The notes: generated by a model not told the origin, from the sequence alone. DNA of 64,000 nucleotides from Rheinheimera sp. MM224 (GCF_947090785.1 NZ_OX352320.1:3833001-3897000); one strand, 5' to 3'; counted from the first letter of the stretch, positions 34,079 to 43,932 are shown. Numbers and translations: made by a program.

Positions 34079-34937
34079 GGCTTAGCAGCTTATGATCCTG
34101 ATCCTGATCCAGCGTCAGCATAAAATCTGCCAGGTCAGGCAATTGCCGCCAACTCTCGCACGTCAAACGCTCGAAATACAACATAAAGTGTTCAAGCTCA
34201 TCGGGGCTTTTGCCCAAGCCCCGCTGCTGTAAAGGCAGCTCCTGCCAGGCCCGCCAGCGACATACAGCCTTCCAATCCGGCGCATTGAGCCAGATCAGGC
34301 TGTCTGACTCTTGCCAGATTTGCTGATAATCAGTGGCAAGCTGCTGATTGACCTTGCGCCTCCATAGTGCGTCAGTATCCTGTAGCTGCTCCAATAGATT
34401 GATAGGAGAAAGCAGAGCTTTCTCTGCCTGAGGCTGCAGCCCAACACACCAACCTTCGAGGATCAACAAACGCGCCTTTGTCTTCTCTGAGGGGCGAGCT
34501 ATACAATCCAAACCTTTATCATAGCGCTGCCAGACCTGAGCTTCGCCGCGCTTGAAAGCCTGTAATTGTGAGAGCAATAATGCTGTGTCATGTGTGCCCG
34601 GCACTCCACGCTCAGCGAAAAGCGGGTGCCAAAGCTGAGCTCTATTGAATCGTTTCGCGGGCTCAAGGTAATAATCATCCAGCGACACTACATCAGACAA
34701 CACATCTTGTGTCGCCCATAACTGCTGCAATGCTTTAGCCAGACTACTTTTGCCACTGCCCTGTGCCCCACTGATACCAATAATCAATGTCTGAGATGGC
34801 TGAACCAGGCTTAATCGCCTTAATTGTTCATTCCATAAGTTCTGGTTGGACAACTGCAGTTTCAGGCTATACAAAAGCCACTGCCTCAGCCACAAATCAC
34901 TAGTGTTTTCAATCACTAAGCACCTCATCGTTTTCAT
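34062..34937 (-). CDS. P-loop kinase, D-glycerate 3-kinase-like
   Basis: A 291-residue P-loop kinase. Walker A is GISGAQGSGKSSLAK (near residue 55), followed by VVSLDDYYLEPAKRF and HPLFAERGVPGTHD, the signature of the plant/yeast-type D-glycerate kinase family (E. coli YggC relatives), and LLILEGWCVG for the second acidic strand. It would phosphorylate D-glycerate, the product expected from the neighbouring convergent dehydrogenase. Exact substrate assignment is inference. The ribosome site is weak. Confidence 0.75.
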   Translation of the reverse strand: MKTMRCLVIENTSDLWLRQWLLYSLKLQLSNQNLWNEQLRRLSLVQPSQTLIIGISGAQGSGKSSLAKALQQLWATQDVLSDVVSLDDYYLEPAKRFNRAQLWHPLFAERGVPGTHDTALLLSQLQAFKRGEAQVWQRYDKGLDCIARPSEKTKARLLILEGWCVGLQPQAEKALLSPINLLEQLQDTDALWRRKVNQQLATDYQQIWQESDSLIWLNAPDWKAVCRWRAWQELPLQQRGLGKSPDELEHFMLYFERLTCESWRQLPDLADFMLTLDQDQDHKLLSLTPDE

Positions 34938-34995
34938 CTGGCTGTCTGATTTTCTTTCAGTTACACTGCGTTGTCTATTTTTGGAGAACTATTGC

Positions 34996-36402
34996 ATGCG
35001 TCATGCTTTCTGCATTTTTTTGTTGCTGTTTACTTTTGCTATTCAGGCCGCAGATTTGACTCAATTAATGGAGCAAGTCAAAGCGGATCCACAAGGGCAA
35101 CTCGACGCACAAGTAAAACAACCGGCCAAAACAGCCCAAGACTATTTCTTGTTGGCTTACAGTCATTATGTGCTGAAGAATAAAGAGGCCGCACTGGAAT
35201 TCAGTAATAAGGCCATGACCTTAGAGCCAGATACTGAACTCGCTGGCCGTATCTTATTGATGCAGGCTTTAACTTATGGCGTATTTTATCGCGATACTGC
35301 ATTGGCGATTGAAAAACTAAAACTGGCTCAGGCGATTTTGCCGGATGAGGATAGTGCAGCCACGCTCAATCTGCGGATGGATATTCTGGAAAGTTTTGCT
35401 CAGGCGTACAATCAGTTAGGCAATGCAGAACTTGCGATGAAAGCAGCAAATGAAAGCCTGACTCTGGCCACACAAGCTGCAGATAAACAGCGTCAACTGG
35501 ATTCCATGATCACGTTAGGTCGTTTGCATTTAAACAACAACAATCTGACCAAAGCCTATCAACATTTTAGAGCAGCTTTACCGCTTGCCAGCGAAATGGG
35601 TGATCAACAAGCCATAGCGTCCATCAGCATGCGCCTGGGTATGGCCTATCAAAAACTGGAACAACACGAACTGGCATTACAGCACTTTACTGAGGCAGCG
35701 CGGCTTTATCAGCAGTTAGATAGCTTGAGCGCCCGGGTTAATGCACTGATTAATATTGGTGACAGCCAACTGGTGCTGAAACAGCTGGAAAAAGCCAAAG
35801 ATACCTACAACACAGCGCTGAAGTTAGCTGTGGATAGCGAAGATCCTTATATGCTGATCTCCGCTCATGTCAGCTTGTCGGAGCTGGCAACGGAACAAGG
35901 TGATCTGGATCAATCCGAACAATTGCTTATTAAAGCTCACCAGTTAGCAAGTCAGGTGTCAGCACAATCGATCAAATCGGAAACCGCTTTATTTCTGGCC
36001 ACTGTATTTATCAAAAAACAAAACTATAGTGCGGCAAAAAATATGCTGGACGAGGCAGCACCTGAACCGGAAAAGCTGGCGGCTTATCTGAAACGCAAAC
36101 ATTTAGCCTTAAATGCAGAATTAGCGGCGCTTGAACAAGAATGGCAACGAGCCTATCAGCTGGAAAAAACAGCCAACCAGCTAGAAGTTGCACAATTGAA
36201 CGACACCAGCAAAATACAACTGGATAGTCTGCAGACCAGTCTTGAATTGCAACTGCAGCAAGAAAAACAACAACAGCAGCATCTGGATCAGCAAAACCAA
36301 CTGAAACAATGGTTACTGATCACGTTAACCTTGTTAGCTCTTGCTGTTTTTATGTTGCTTTTGTTGCTGAGTAAGCAGAAAAAAACCGATACGGCTCCCT
36401 GA
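34996..36402 (+). CDS. TPR-repeat membrane protein, apparently truncated by a frameshift
   Basis: A 468-residue protein with signal peptide (MRHAFCIFLLLFTFAIQAA), about eight TPR-like repeats (about 35-400; for example AISMRLGMAYQKLEQHELAL region), a coiled coil (LQLQQEKQQQQHLDQQNQ) and a transmembrane helix near 440-462, then a very short tail. The start at 34996 has TTGGAG upstream. The tail runs into a seven-A tract (36379-36385); one extra A would continue the frame into the next coding region, which has no normal start codon at its head. The likely native protein is periplasmic TPR - TM - cytoplasmic domain of about 190 residues. Confidence 0.75.
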   Translation: MRHAFCIFLLLFTFAIQAADLTQLMEQVKADPQGQLDAQVKQPAKTAQDYFLLAYSHYVLKNKEAALEFSNKAMTLEPDTELAGRILLMQALTYGVFYRDTALAIEKLKLAQAILPDEDSAATLNLRMDILESFAQAYNQLGNAELAMKAANESLTLATQAADKQRQLDSMITLGRLHLNNNNLTKAYQHFRAALPLASEMGDQQAIASISMRLGMAYQKLEQHELALQHFTEAARLYQQLDSLSARVNALINIGDSQLVLKQLEKAKDTYNTALKLAVDSEDPYMLISAHVSLSELATEQGDLDQSEQLLIKAHQLASQVSAQSIKSETALFLATVFIKKQNYSAAKNMLDEAAPEPEKLAAYLKRKHLALNAELAALEQEWQRAYQLEKTANQLEVAQLNDTSKIQLDSLQTSLELQLQQEKQQQQHLDQQNQLKQWLLITLTLLALAVFMLLLLLSKQKKTDTAP

Positions 36403-36974
36403 TACAGGTATCACAGTGGCGTAGTTTTACCGAATTATTACTGCACCATCATCAGGCTAAAATGCAAGGCCAGTTGCTGGTCATAGTGCTGGAGCAAACA
36501 CCTGCACTGTTAAATAAAGGGATACGGCATACGAAGGCCGACCTGAGCCTGTTCAGGGCTGGCTTGGATCAATCGCTGTTTTGGGTTGAACAGGAGCAAG
36601 AGTTCTGGCTGTATTGTGCTTCAGAACAGCAGGCGGCTGAGCTGCAACATCAGTTGCTCCAAACTATTCCAGCAGACTATGTGGCGCATTGCGCTGTATT
36701 ACCTTTGCATGCATTATTGTCCAAACGTATTTGTGAGCAGGATTTAGATGCATTACGTGAATTGGTTTGGTACAGCCTGTCTTTGGCGCAGCAGCAAGGC
36801 TTCAACGGAGCTTTGGCATTTAACTATGAATGCCAGCAGAACCGCCCCTGTTCCTGGCAAACTGATAACTTACGACAGGATTTATTCAACGCCATTAGCC
36901 TGGGTATATTAAAGGTTCAGGTGAATGGCGTTTCATTGAGTGATAAATTACGACACCAACTGGGTCAGATTTGA
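36375..36974 (+). pseudogene. Cytoplasmic domain probably belonging to the upstream TPR protein
   Basis: The frame is open from 36375, but the first ATG is at 36462, with coding-like sequence before it (LIQVSQWRSFTELLLHHHQ). From 36462 it gives 170 residues: LLVIVLEQTPALL, FWVEQEQEFWLYC, LQTIPADYVAHCAVLPL, LRELVWYSLSLAQQQ. I recognise no conserved catalytic motif; the position after a TPR-TM sensor suggests a degenerate signalling output domain. It overlaps the convergent pseudouridine synthase gene by 10 bp. Alternatively it is a separate gene started at 36462. Confidence 0.5.
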
Positions 36975-37804
36975 ACCTGTAGCAGGTTGGCTGGTAACTC
37001 AAACTCCATAGCGGTTTTGCGGAAAGGACAAATAAATTTCAGCTTTACCGCTTGCAACATCAAACCTTGTTCATTTTTATTGCCAGAACCATAAGCAGGG
37101 TCGCCCATCACAGGGTGTCCTGCTTGTGCAAAGTGACGGCGGATCTGATGTTTACGCCCAGTGATCAACTTGACACGGATTATGCTGGCGCGCCGCTCTT
37201 CGGAATAAGACTCCAGCTCAAATTCCGTCGTGGAGGCTTTATCGTCCAGCGGTGTGCTCAAGGCTGCTTTTGCAATCAGCTCGTCTGACAACTGACCTTT
37301 GACTTCAATCCGATATTCCTTATCAATTTTGTGCTGCTGCAGCATCAGACTAAAAGCAGCTGCCGCCTGCTTAGTATGAGCGATCAGCACCAAGCCACTG
37401 GCTTCGCGATCCAACCTGTGCAATAAAAATACCTGACGTTTACCTTGCCAGTGCAGTTCTGCAAATCGCAGTAAAGACAGATGATCCCCCCATTCATTGC
37501 CTTGCGACAACATACCAGCAGGTTTAAACCAGACACTATAGCCACGGGCTTCGTGAATAAGAACTGCAGGATCGCAGCTGCGTTGCAGTAACTGCTCGTC
37601 GTAATTCAGCTCCAGACTATCACCTGGCAACAGATCCGCCTGAGCACGGCGTAATCTTTTATTTTGTTTGCCACGCCGCCACAAGACTGCACCTTTGTTC
37701 ATCGCGTCTTTCAGACGACCTTTGCTCAGTTGTGGTGCTGCGACAACCAAAGCCTCAATAGCCTGTTGTGCTTCGGTGATCTGGAGTTTTTTCGTCAGTT
37801 TCAA
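36965..37804 (-). CDS. RluA-family pseudouridine synthase
   Basis: A 279-residue RNA-modifying enzyme. An S4-like N-terminal part (about 10-70, LSKGRLKDAMNKGAVLWRRG) precedes the catalytic domain. The catalytic Asp is in LLHRLDREASGLVL and the later motifs are ITGRKHQIRRHFAQAGHPVMGDPAYG. It isomerises specific uridines in rRNA or tRNA; the exact target is unclear because it does not closely match RluA, RluC or RluD. A second family member, RluA itself, is at 43193-43855. Confidence 0.85.
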   Translation of the reverse strand: MKLTKKLQITEAQQAIEALVVAAPQLSKGRLKDAMNKGAVLWRRGKQNKRLRRAQADLLPGDSLELNYDEQLLQRSCDPAVLIHEARGYSVWFKPAGMLSQGNEWGDHLSLLRFAELHWQGKRQVFLLHRLDREASGLVLIAHTKQAAAAFSLMLQQHKIDKEYRIEVKGQLSDELIAKAALSTPLDDKASTTEFELESYSEERRASIIRVKLITGRKHQIRRHFAQAGHPVMGDPAYGSGNKNEQGLMLQAVKLKFICPFRKTAMEFELPANLLQVQI

Positions 37805-37888
37805 ATTATTTATTCACTTAAAAAGAAGTTCAGCCAGTATTCATGGCGATTAGCCTGTAATGATACCAAAGCTAAGGAGGCTCTGTGT

Positions 37889-38557
37889 ATGCGTAAATTT
37901 TGGTTGGTCAGTTTATTTGCCATAAGTTCTGGCATGGTACCCTTTTTCACTCTGGCCGCGCCTGCAGAAATTGCATCCACCAAAGAGTCATTTAAGTTGC
38001 AATCCGAAGTGGCGAAAACCGCTAAACCTAAAACAGCATTGCGTGCCAGTGGTGCTTTAATTCAAAGTGTCGAAAACAATGTCTGGTTTGATACCATCGA
38101 CATTTCATTTGATTCAGATTTAAATAAAAACGGCTTTTTCCACAGCTTGTATGTCCGTTTTGATGCCGATACTAACTACGAGTCCGTCCCTGTATACGTA
38201 CATTTTGCACTAAAACGTGCGGGTGCCCCTGAAGTCATTATTCACACCAGTTCTGTGTTTACGCTCTATGGCACCAGTGCAGACGACTGGTTTGCGATAG
38301 AAAGTGAACTGCTGCATAGTTTGCCGCCGGCTTATTACGACCTAGTGATCCGTGTCTATGATGCTGACTACAATGATTTACTGGCGGAAATTTCAGGCTT
38401 TGACGAACCGGCATTAGCAGAGCTTCCACTGGAAGATTTCTCGTATGACGAACCCCAGGTTGTGATTGTTGAAGAAGACAGTGGCAGTGTGGGCTGGTTT
38501 AGCCTACTGGGACTGGTTGGCGTTGCTCTGACCAGACGCAAATTTAAAGCCGCATAA
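37889..38557 (+). CDS. Choice-anchored protein with GlyGly-CTERM-like sorting signal
   Basis: A 222-residue protein with signal peptide (MRKFWLVSLFAISSG, cleavage near LAA) and a C-terminal SGSVGWFSLLGLVGVALTRR, i.e. Gly/Ser-Gly turn, hydrophobic helix and basic tail, the pattern recognised by rhombosortases in type II-secreting gammaproteobacteria. The middle has a beta-rich domain (VENNVWFDTIDISFDSDLNKNGFF) with Asp clusters. The start at 37889 is fixed by AAGGAGG eight bases upstream. Cell-surface attachment or release after cleavage is inference from the tail. Its function is unknown. A terminator follows. Confidence 0.75.
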   Translation: MRKFWLVSLFAISSGMVPFFTLAAPAEIASTKESFKLQSEVAKTAKPKTALRASGALIQSVENNVWFDTIDISFDSDLNKNGFFHSLYVRFDADTNYESVPVYVHFALKRAGAPEVIIHTSSVFTLYGTSADDWFAIESELLHSLPPAYYDLVIRVYDADYNDLLAEISGFDEPALAELPLEDFSYDEPQVVIVEEDSGSVGWFSLLGLVGVALTRRKFKAA

Positions 38558-38562
38558 CAGAT

Positions 38563-38589
38563 AAAAGCCCCGCTTATTGCGGGGCTTTT
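38563..38589. terminator. Bidirectional terminator between the CTERM-protein gene and phoH
   Basis: AAAAGCCCCGC pairs with GCGGGGCTTTT around TTATT, giving a U-rich end on both strands. Confidence 0.85.
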
Positions 38590-38597
38590 GTTTTCAA

Positions 38598-39989
38598 TTA
38601 TAAATTAGCCTCAGCAAAAGATGCCAACCGGCTACGTACTACACCATTGAGATTGATGGTGGTACTGCCTTCAAAGTTTTTAAAACGCTCCACTATATAA
38701 GTTAAACCAGAAGTCACAGCTGTCAGGTAATTGCTGTCGATTTGTGACAAGTTGCCTGAACAAATCAACTTAGTGCCTTCACCACAACGGGTGATGATGG
38801 TTTTCAGCTGCGCCGCACTTAAGTTCTGACATTCATCCAGCAGCACTATCGCATTCTGGATACTGCGTCCACGCATAAAGTTGACTGATTTAAACTGAAT
38901 ATTGGCCTTATCCATAATGTATTGCACGCTAGCATGCGGGTGTTCATCGGTTTTATGTAGCACTTCCAGCGAGTCAGTAATAGCCGCCAGCCATGGCGCC
39001 ATTTTTTCTTCTTCAGTGCCGGGTAAAAAGCCAATAGACTCCGCAATTTCTGGCGTGTTGCGGGTCACTATGACTTTGTCGTACATGCCCTTCTCAATCA
39101 CCAGCTCCAACGCGGCAGCTAAGGCAATTAAGGTTTTACCACAACCTGCAGGGCCAGTCAGAATGACCAAATCCATATCCGGGTCGAGCAAGGCATTTAA
39201 CGCCATCGCCTGATAAATATTTTTTGGATGAATACCCCAGGCGTGTTTGTGCATCAAACGCTCAAAACCTAAATCAAGAATTTTGATTTCCTGCTCATTG
39301 ATGTCCAGCACACGACCAGCAAAAGTTTCGGCTTCGTCAATCAGGTATTCGTTGATATACGCATTAGGTAATACGGAACGTGGTACAAAATGGTAGGTTT
39401 CACGCCCTTCATTGTGGGTGCGGCAGTCTTTGACTACAGACCAGAAATCGCCTGAAAACTTGTAATAGCCTTTGTATAAAAACCGTACATCATCAATCAA
39501 CTGGTCGGTACGGTAATCTTCAACCAGCTTCAACCCTGCCCCTTTGGCTTTCAGGCGCATATTGATATCTTTGGTGACCAGTATCACTTTGGTCGGCGCT
39601 TTTTCCCGCTGTAAAAATAACGCTGTATTAATAATTAAATGATCGTTTTCACCACCAGGTAATCCCGGAATTTGGTCGCTGATATGATGGTCGTTGATAA
39701 TAAATAAATGACCAGCATTTTTTTCTTCAATAGGACTTGGTAAAGCAACCCCTTGCAGCATCTCTTCAGGAGAAGCGTCTTTGAGTACATCTTCCAGGGC
39801 TCGAATCGCAATACGGGCTTCACGGCTGACGTCTTTGTGTTTGTCTTTGATGTGGTCTAATTCTTCGAGCACTGTCATCGGGATAACAACATCGTGTTCC
39901 TGAAAGTTTAAGAAGGCGAAAGGTTCATGCAGTAGAATGTTGGTGTCCAGAACGTATATTTTTTTATCTTTAGCTCTTCTTCGCGCCAT
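38598..39989 (-). CDS. PhoH family protein with N-terminal PIN domain
   Basis: A 463-residue protein. The N-terminal PIN ribonuclease domain (about 8-150) has YVLDTNILLH and later acidic residues (LEELDHIK, VTKDINMRLKA). The C-terminal PhoH ATPase has Walker A LTGPAGCGKT, then TPEIAESIGFLPGTEEEKM and Walker B IVLLDECQN. This PIN-PhoH architecture corresponds to proteins with RNA helicase and RNase activity. The start at 39989 has AGGAG seven bases upstream; a longer frame to 40019 lacks a site. Confidence 0.88.
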   Translation of the reverse strand: MARRRAKDKKIYVLDTNILLHEPFAFLNFQEHDVVIPMTVLEELDHIKDKHKDVSREARIAIRALEDVLKDASPEEMLQGVALPSPIEEKNAGHLFIINDHHISDQIPGLPGGENDHLIINTALFLQREKAPTKVILVTKDINMRLKAKGAGLKLVEDYRTDQLIDDVRFLYKGYYKFSGDFWSVVKDCRTHNEGRETYHFVPRSVLPNAYINEYLIDEAETFAGRVLDINEQEIKILDLGFERLMHKHAWGIHPKNIYQAMALNALLDPDMDLVILTGPAGCGKTLIALAAALELVIEKGMYDKVIVTRNTPEIAESIGFLPGTEEEKMAPWLAAITDSLEVLHKTDEHPHASVQYIMDKANIQFKSVNFMRGRSIQNAIVLLDECQNLSAAQLKTIITRCGEGTKLICSGNLSQIDSNYLTAVTSGLTYIVERFKNFEGSTTINLNGVVRSRLASFAEANL

Positions 39990-40274
39990 AAGCAGCTCCT
40001 TAGCGACAATAAAAACCATGAAAGTTCATGGCAAAAATACAACAATCCTTACTTGGGTATACGCATCTGACTGGCTCCCTGATGTTTTGGTTCAGTGGGA
40101 AGGAAGATGTCAGTGCTTTTATTCATTTGATCTAAGCTTAGAGCAAAAATGCACTGCCTGTATGACCAATAGATGACGATTTTTAATCTATGGAAAAAAA
40201 TACGTCATTACAGCTGATGCGGTATCAGGCATTTCGCTGTACCATGGCGCGCCATTTTCTGCAGTGAGGACAAG

Positions 40275-43190
40275 ATGATAAAATTTGCTTTGGGTCAACG
40301 TTGGATCAGCGACAGTGAGTCGGATTTAGGTTTAGGTACTGTGATTGGGCAGGAAGGCAGGATGCTGACTTTGCTGTTTCCGGCCAGTGGTGAAAACCGT
40401 CTGTACTCCATTCTGGAAGCGCCGCTGACCCGTGTTCAGTTCAACCCGGGCGATACAGTCAAAAGTGCCGAAGGTTTTTCTTTATTAATCAGCGAAGTTG
40501 AAAGCAAAAACGACTGTTTTATTTATCATGGCACCCGCACTGACACTGATGAAACCGTGGCACTGCGTGAGTTGTTTCTCGATCATTTTATAAGTTTCAG
40601 TCAACCACAAGACCGCATGTTTGCAGGTCAGGTCGATCGTTTTGAAACCTTCCCTTTGCGTTACCAGAGTTGGCAACATTTGCATCAGCAGCAACAAAGC
40701 CCGTTGCAAGGTTTAGTCGGCGGCCGGATGAGCTTGATCCCACATCAAATTTATATAGCGGAAGAAGTGGCAAAACGTCACGCGCCACGTGTATTACTGG
40801 CTGACGAAGTAGGTCTGGGTAAAACCATCGAAGCAGGTTTAATTATCCACCAACAAGTACTGGCAGGTTTAGCTAAACGAGTTCTGGTGGTCGTGCCTGA
40901 ATCGCTGCAGCATCAGTGGCTAGTGGAAATGCTGCGCCGCTTTAACCTGAAGTTTTCTATTTTTGATGATGAACGTTGTGTTGAATCCTCATTGGATGGC
41001 GGTAATCCGTTTGAAACCGAACAGCTGGTTTTAACCAGCCTTGAGTTCCTGGTAAAAAAACGCAGCCATCACCAAAAAGCCGTCGATGCAGACTGGGATT
41101 TGTTAGTCGTAGACGAAGCTCACCATTTGCACTGGAGCGAAGAAGCGGCCAGCACTGAATATCTGCGTATTGAAGAGCTGGCAGAAGGCACTGCAGGTTT
41201 AATACTGCTGACCGCAACTCCTGATCAACTGGGTCATCAGAGCCATTTTGCCCGCTTACGTTTATTAGACCCAAATCGTTTCCACGACTACCAGGCTTTT
41301 ATTGCAGAAGAGCAAAGCTACAAACAAATCGCTGATTTGGCTGCGGTAGTGCTGGAGCAACACCCTTTGAGTGATGCATCGGCTCAAGCTTTAGGTCAGC
41401 TACTCGCTGAAAGCAATGTGAAAGCAGCATTAGCCACATTACAAAACACCAAGAGTGCCGATGAAGAGACTGAGCAAGCCAGACAGCAGTTATTAAATCA
41501 ATTGCTAGACCGTCATGGCACAGGCCGGATTTTATTCCGTAACAGCCGTAGCGCGATTTCAGGCTTCCCACAACGTCAGCCACAGGCCGTTGCACTGGAA
41601 TTACCTGAGCAGTATAAGAACGCATTAAAAGTACAACAAGCTTTTAATAAACAACAAAGCCTGGAGCAAAAAGCCAAAGCCAGTTTATTTCCTGAGCGCG
41701 TTTTTCAGGAGTTTGAAGGTAAAGCCAGCAGTTGGTGGCAATTTGACCCTCGGGTCGATCATCTGATCGCCTTGCTAAAACAGCATAAACGCAGCAAATT
41801 CTTACTGATCTGTGCTCATGCAGATACAGCTATCGCATTAGAAGAAGCAGTTCGCGTACGGGAAGGCATTCGCGCTTCGGTATTCCATGAAGGCATGACT
41901 ATTGTTGAACGGGATATGGCCGCGGCTTATTTTGCTCAGGAAGATAACAGCGCTCAGATGCTGATCTGCTCAGAAATTGGCAGTGAAGGCCGAAACTTCC
42001 AGTTTGCTCATCATCTGGTGTTGTTCGATTTACCTCTGAACCCGGATTTACTGGAACAACGTATCGGCCGTCTGGACCGTATAGGTCAAACCCAGGATAT
42101 TCAAATTCATATCCCATATTTTGCCGATCATCCACAGCAAGTATTGCTGGACTGGTATCAACAGGGTTTACAGGCGCTCAATCAGACCTGCCAAACCGGA
42201 CGCTCCGTGTTTGAACAAGTTACCACTGAACTCTTTGAACTGCTTTGTGCCAACGTTATGGATCAAGACGCTGTGCAGGCGTTGATCGCAAAAAGCGCAG
42301 AACTGAACCTGCAACTGAAACAAAAACTTGAACAAGGTCGCGATAAACTGCTGGAAATCAACAGCTCTGGCAGAGGCAAAGCCAGTGAGTTGGCGGAAGC
42401 CATCGCTGTTTTGGATGATGAAACTCGCTTGCCTATGTTTATGTTACGGGCCTGGGATGTGCTGGGTGTTAATCAGGACGACAGAGGTGAAAACAGCATG
42501 GTGCTGACTATGTCAGAGCATCTGCATAGCCACTACCCTATGCTGGACGATGACGGTATCAGCGTGACCTTTGACCGGGCGACCGCTTTAGCTCAGGAAG
42601 ATATTCAGTTTTTAAGCTGGGATCACCCTATGGTGCAAGGCACTCTGGATATTCTGACCAATGAGCAAATGGGCAATAGTTCTGTGGCTTTATTGCCAAA
42701 CAAAGCCCTACCCGCCGGCACCTATTTTGTAGAATTTGTTTTTATAGTCGAAGCCAGTGCGCCAAAAGAGCTGCAACTGGGTCGTTATTTACCAGTGACT
42801 CCAGTGCGCCTGCTCTTGGAAAAAAATGGGAAGAATCTGGCTGCAAATGTTGGCTTTGAGCAGTTTAATAAGCAATTAAAGCCTGTCGGCAGACAACCTG
42901 CAGCCAAGATGGTGAAGGCTTTACAAAGCTTTATCCATCCGTTGATAGGTAAAGCGCAGGAGCTGGCCTCAGCACGTTTAATCGAAGTCCAGCAACAAGC
43001 ACAGCAATTAATGCAACAAAAGCTCAATGCACAAATTGAACGCTTACAGGCGCTACAGAAATTGAACCCATCAGTGCGCCCTGAAGAAATCGCGCATTTA
43101 CAAAAACAGCAACAAGAATTAACAGATTACATCAGTAAAGCAAGGTTAAAATTTGACGCATTGCGAGTAGTTGTTGTCAGCCATGACTAA
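40275..43190 (+). CDS. rapA: RNA polymerase-associated ATPase RapA (HepA)
   Basis: A 971-residue Swi2/Snf2 protein that recycles RNA polymerase after transcription. It starts FALGQRWISDSESDLGLGTV, the RapA N-terminal Tudor-like domain. Walker A is LADEVGLGKTIEAGL (near 178), DEAH box VVDEAHHLHW, and the helicase C-terminal motifs EIGSEGRNFQFAHHLVLFDLP and EQRIGRLDRIGQ are intact. Length and order agree with E. coli RapA. The rluA gene starts 3-12 nt downstream, an association also found in E. coli. Confidence 0.97.
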   Translation: MIKFALGQRWISDSESDLGLGTVIGQEGRMLTLLFPASGENRLYSILEAPLTRVQFNPGDTVKSAEGFSLLISEVESKNDCFIYHGTRTDTDETVALRELFLDHFISFSQPQDRMFAGQVDRFETFPLRYQSWQHLHQQQQSPLQGLVGGRMSLIPHQIYIAEEVAKRHAPRVLLADEVGLGKTIEAGLIIHQQVLAGLAKRVLVVVPESLQHQWLVEMLRRFNLKFSIFDDERCVESSLDGGNPFETEQLVLTSLEFLVKKRSHHQKAVDADWDLLVVDEAHHLHWSEEAASTEYLRIEELAEGTAGLILLTATPDQLGHQSHFARLRLLDPNRFHDYQAFIAEEQSYKQIADLAAVVLEQHPLSDASAQALGQLLAESNVKAALATLQNTKSADEETEQARQQLLNQLLDRHGTGRILFRNSRSAISGFPQRQPQAVALELPEQYKNALKVQQAFNKQQSLEQKAKASLFPERVFQEFEGKASSWWQFDPRVDHLIALLKQHKRSKFLLICAHADTAIALEEAVRVREGIRASVFHEGMTIVERDMAAAYFAQEDNSAQMLICSEIGSEGRNFQFAHHLVLFDLPLNPDLLEQRIGRLDRIGQTQDIQIHIPYFADHPQQVLLDWYQQGLQALNQTCQTGRSVFEQVTTELFELLCANVMDQDAVQALIAKSAELNLQLKQKLEQGRDKLLEINSSGRGKASELAEAIAVLDDETRLPMFMLRAWDVLGVNQDDRGENSMVLTMSEHLHSHYPMLDDDGISVTFDRATALAQEDIQFLSWDHPMVQGTLDILTNEQMGNSSVALLPNKALPAGTYFVEFVFIVEASAPKELQLGRYLPVTPVRLLLEKNGKNLAANVGFEQFNKQLKPVGRQPAAKMVKALQSFIHPLIGKAQELASARLIEVQQQAQQLMQQKLNAQIERLQALQKLNPSVRPEEIAHLQKQQQELTDYISKARLKFDALRVVVVSHD

Positions 43191-43192
43191 AA

Positions 43193-43855
43193 GTGAATAC
43201 AATGTTACTTGAGTACAAGCCGCCAACAACGCCTTACCTGGATATTGTTTATCAGGATGAAGACATTCTAATCCTGAATAAACCCAGCGGTTTGTTGACT
43301 GTTCCAGGCAAAGCACCTGAACATAAAGACAGTCTGGAGTACAGGGTGCGGCTGGTGTGGCCTTTGGCTCGCATAGTGCACCGGCTGGATATGGCGACGT
43401 CAGGTCTGGTGGTCATGGCCATGCATGCACAAAGTCAGCGGGATTTGAACAAACAGTTTGAATTACGCCAGACCAAAAAGCGCTATGTTGCTTTATTGGA
43501 AGGACAAGTGCTTGTTGATCATGGGTCTGTTGATTTACCTTTATTGTGTGATTGGCCGAACAGACCAAAACAAATGGTGCATTTTGGATCCGGTAAGCCG
43601 TCACTTACGTACTTTAGTGTGCTTGAACGGAATAAGCATCAGACCAAAGTTGAGTTAACGCCTGTCACAGGACGTTCTCATCAACTGAGAGTGCATATGT
43701 TGTGGCTTGGGCATCCGATCCTCGGCGATAAGTTTTATGGCACTGAACATGGAAAAGTTTCAGTGCCTCGACTTCAGTTACATGCTTGCGCTTTGAAACT
43801 AAGGCACCCAACTTCAGGAACTGAGCTATATTTTGAAGTTGATTGTCCTTTTTAA
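43193..43855 (+). CDS. rluA: Dual-specificity rRNA/tRNA pseudouridine synthase RluA
   Basis: A 220-residue enzyme without S4 domain, as in RluA, which modifies U746 of 23S rRNA and U32 of tRNAs. The catalytic Asp is in ARIVHRLDMATSGLVV and late motifs are VTGRSHQLRVHMLWLGHPILGD. The GTG at 43193 and the ATG at 43202 are both possible starts. Directly downstream of rapA. Confidence 0.92.
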   Translation: MNTMLLEYKPPTTPYLDIVYQDEDILILNKPSGLLTVPGKAPEHKDSLEYRVRLVWPLARIVHRLDMATSGLVVMAMHAQSQRDLNKQFELRQTKKRYVALLEGQVLVDHGSVDLPLLCDWPNRPKQMVHFGSGKPSLTYFSVLERNKHQTKVELTPVTGRSHQLRVHMLWLGHPILGDKFYGTEHGKVSVPRLQLHACALKLRHPTSGTELYFEVDCPF

Positions 43856-43932
43856 TCAAAATGACAGCTGTAATTGATTGCTTTGTTAACCTAACGTTCA
43901 GTTATATAAGGTAAACTTGGCATCAGGGTAAG

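Noticed and set aside
34846..34995. A longer N-terminus for the TPR protein
   Set aside because: It would overlap the divergent kinase gene; the ATG at 34996 has a ribosome site and begins a proper signal peptide.
36378..36386. Classical X-XXY-YYZ slippery heptamer (A-AAA-AAC) for programmed -1 frameshifting
   Set aside because: The heptamer is not in the zero frame of the TPR gene; simple slippage or an indel in the A run fits better, though slippage is not excluded.
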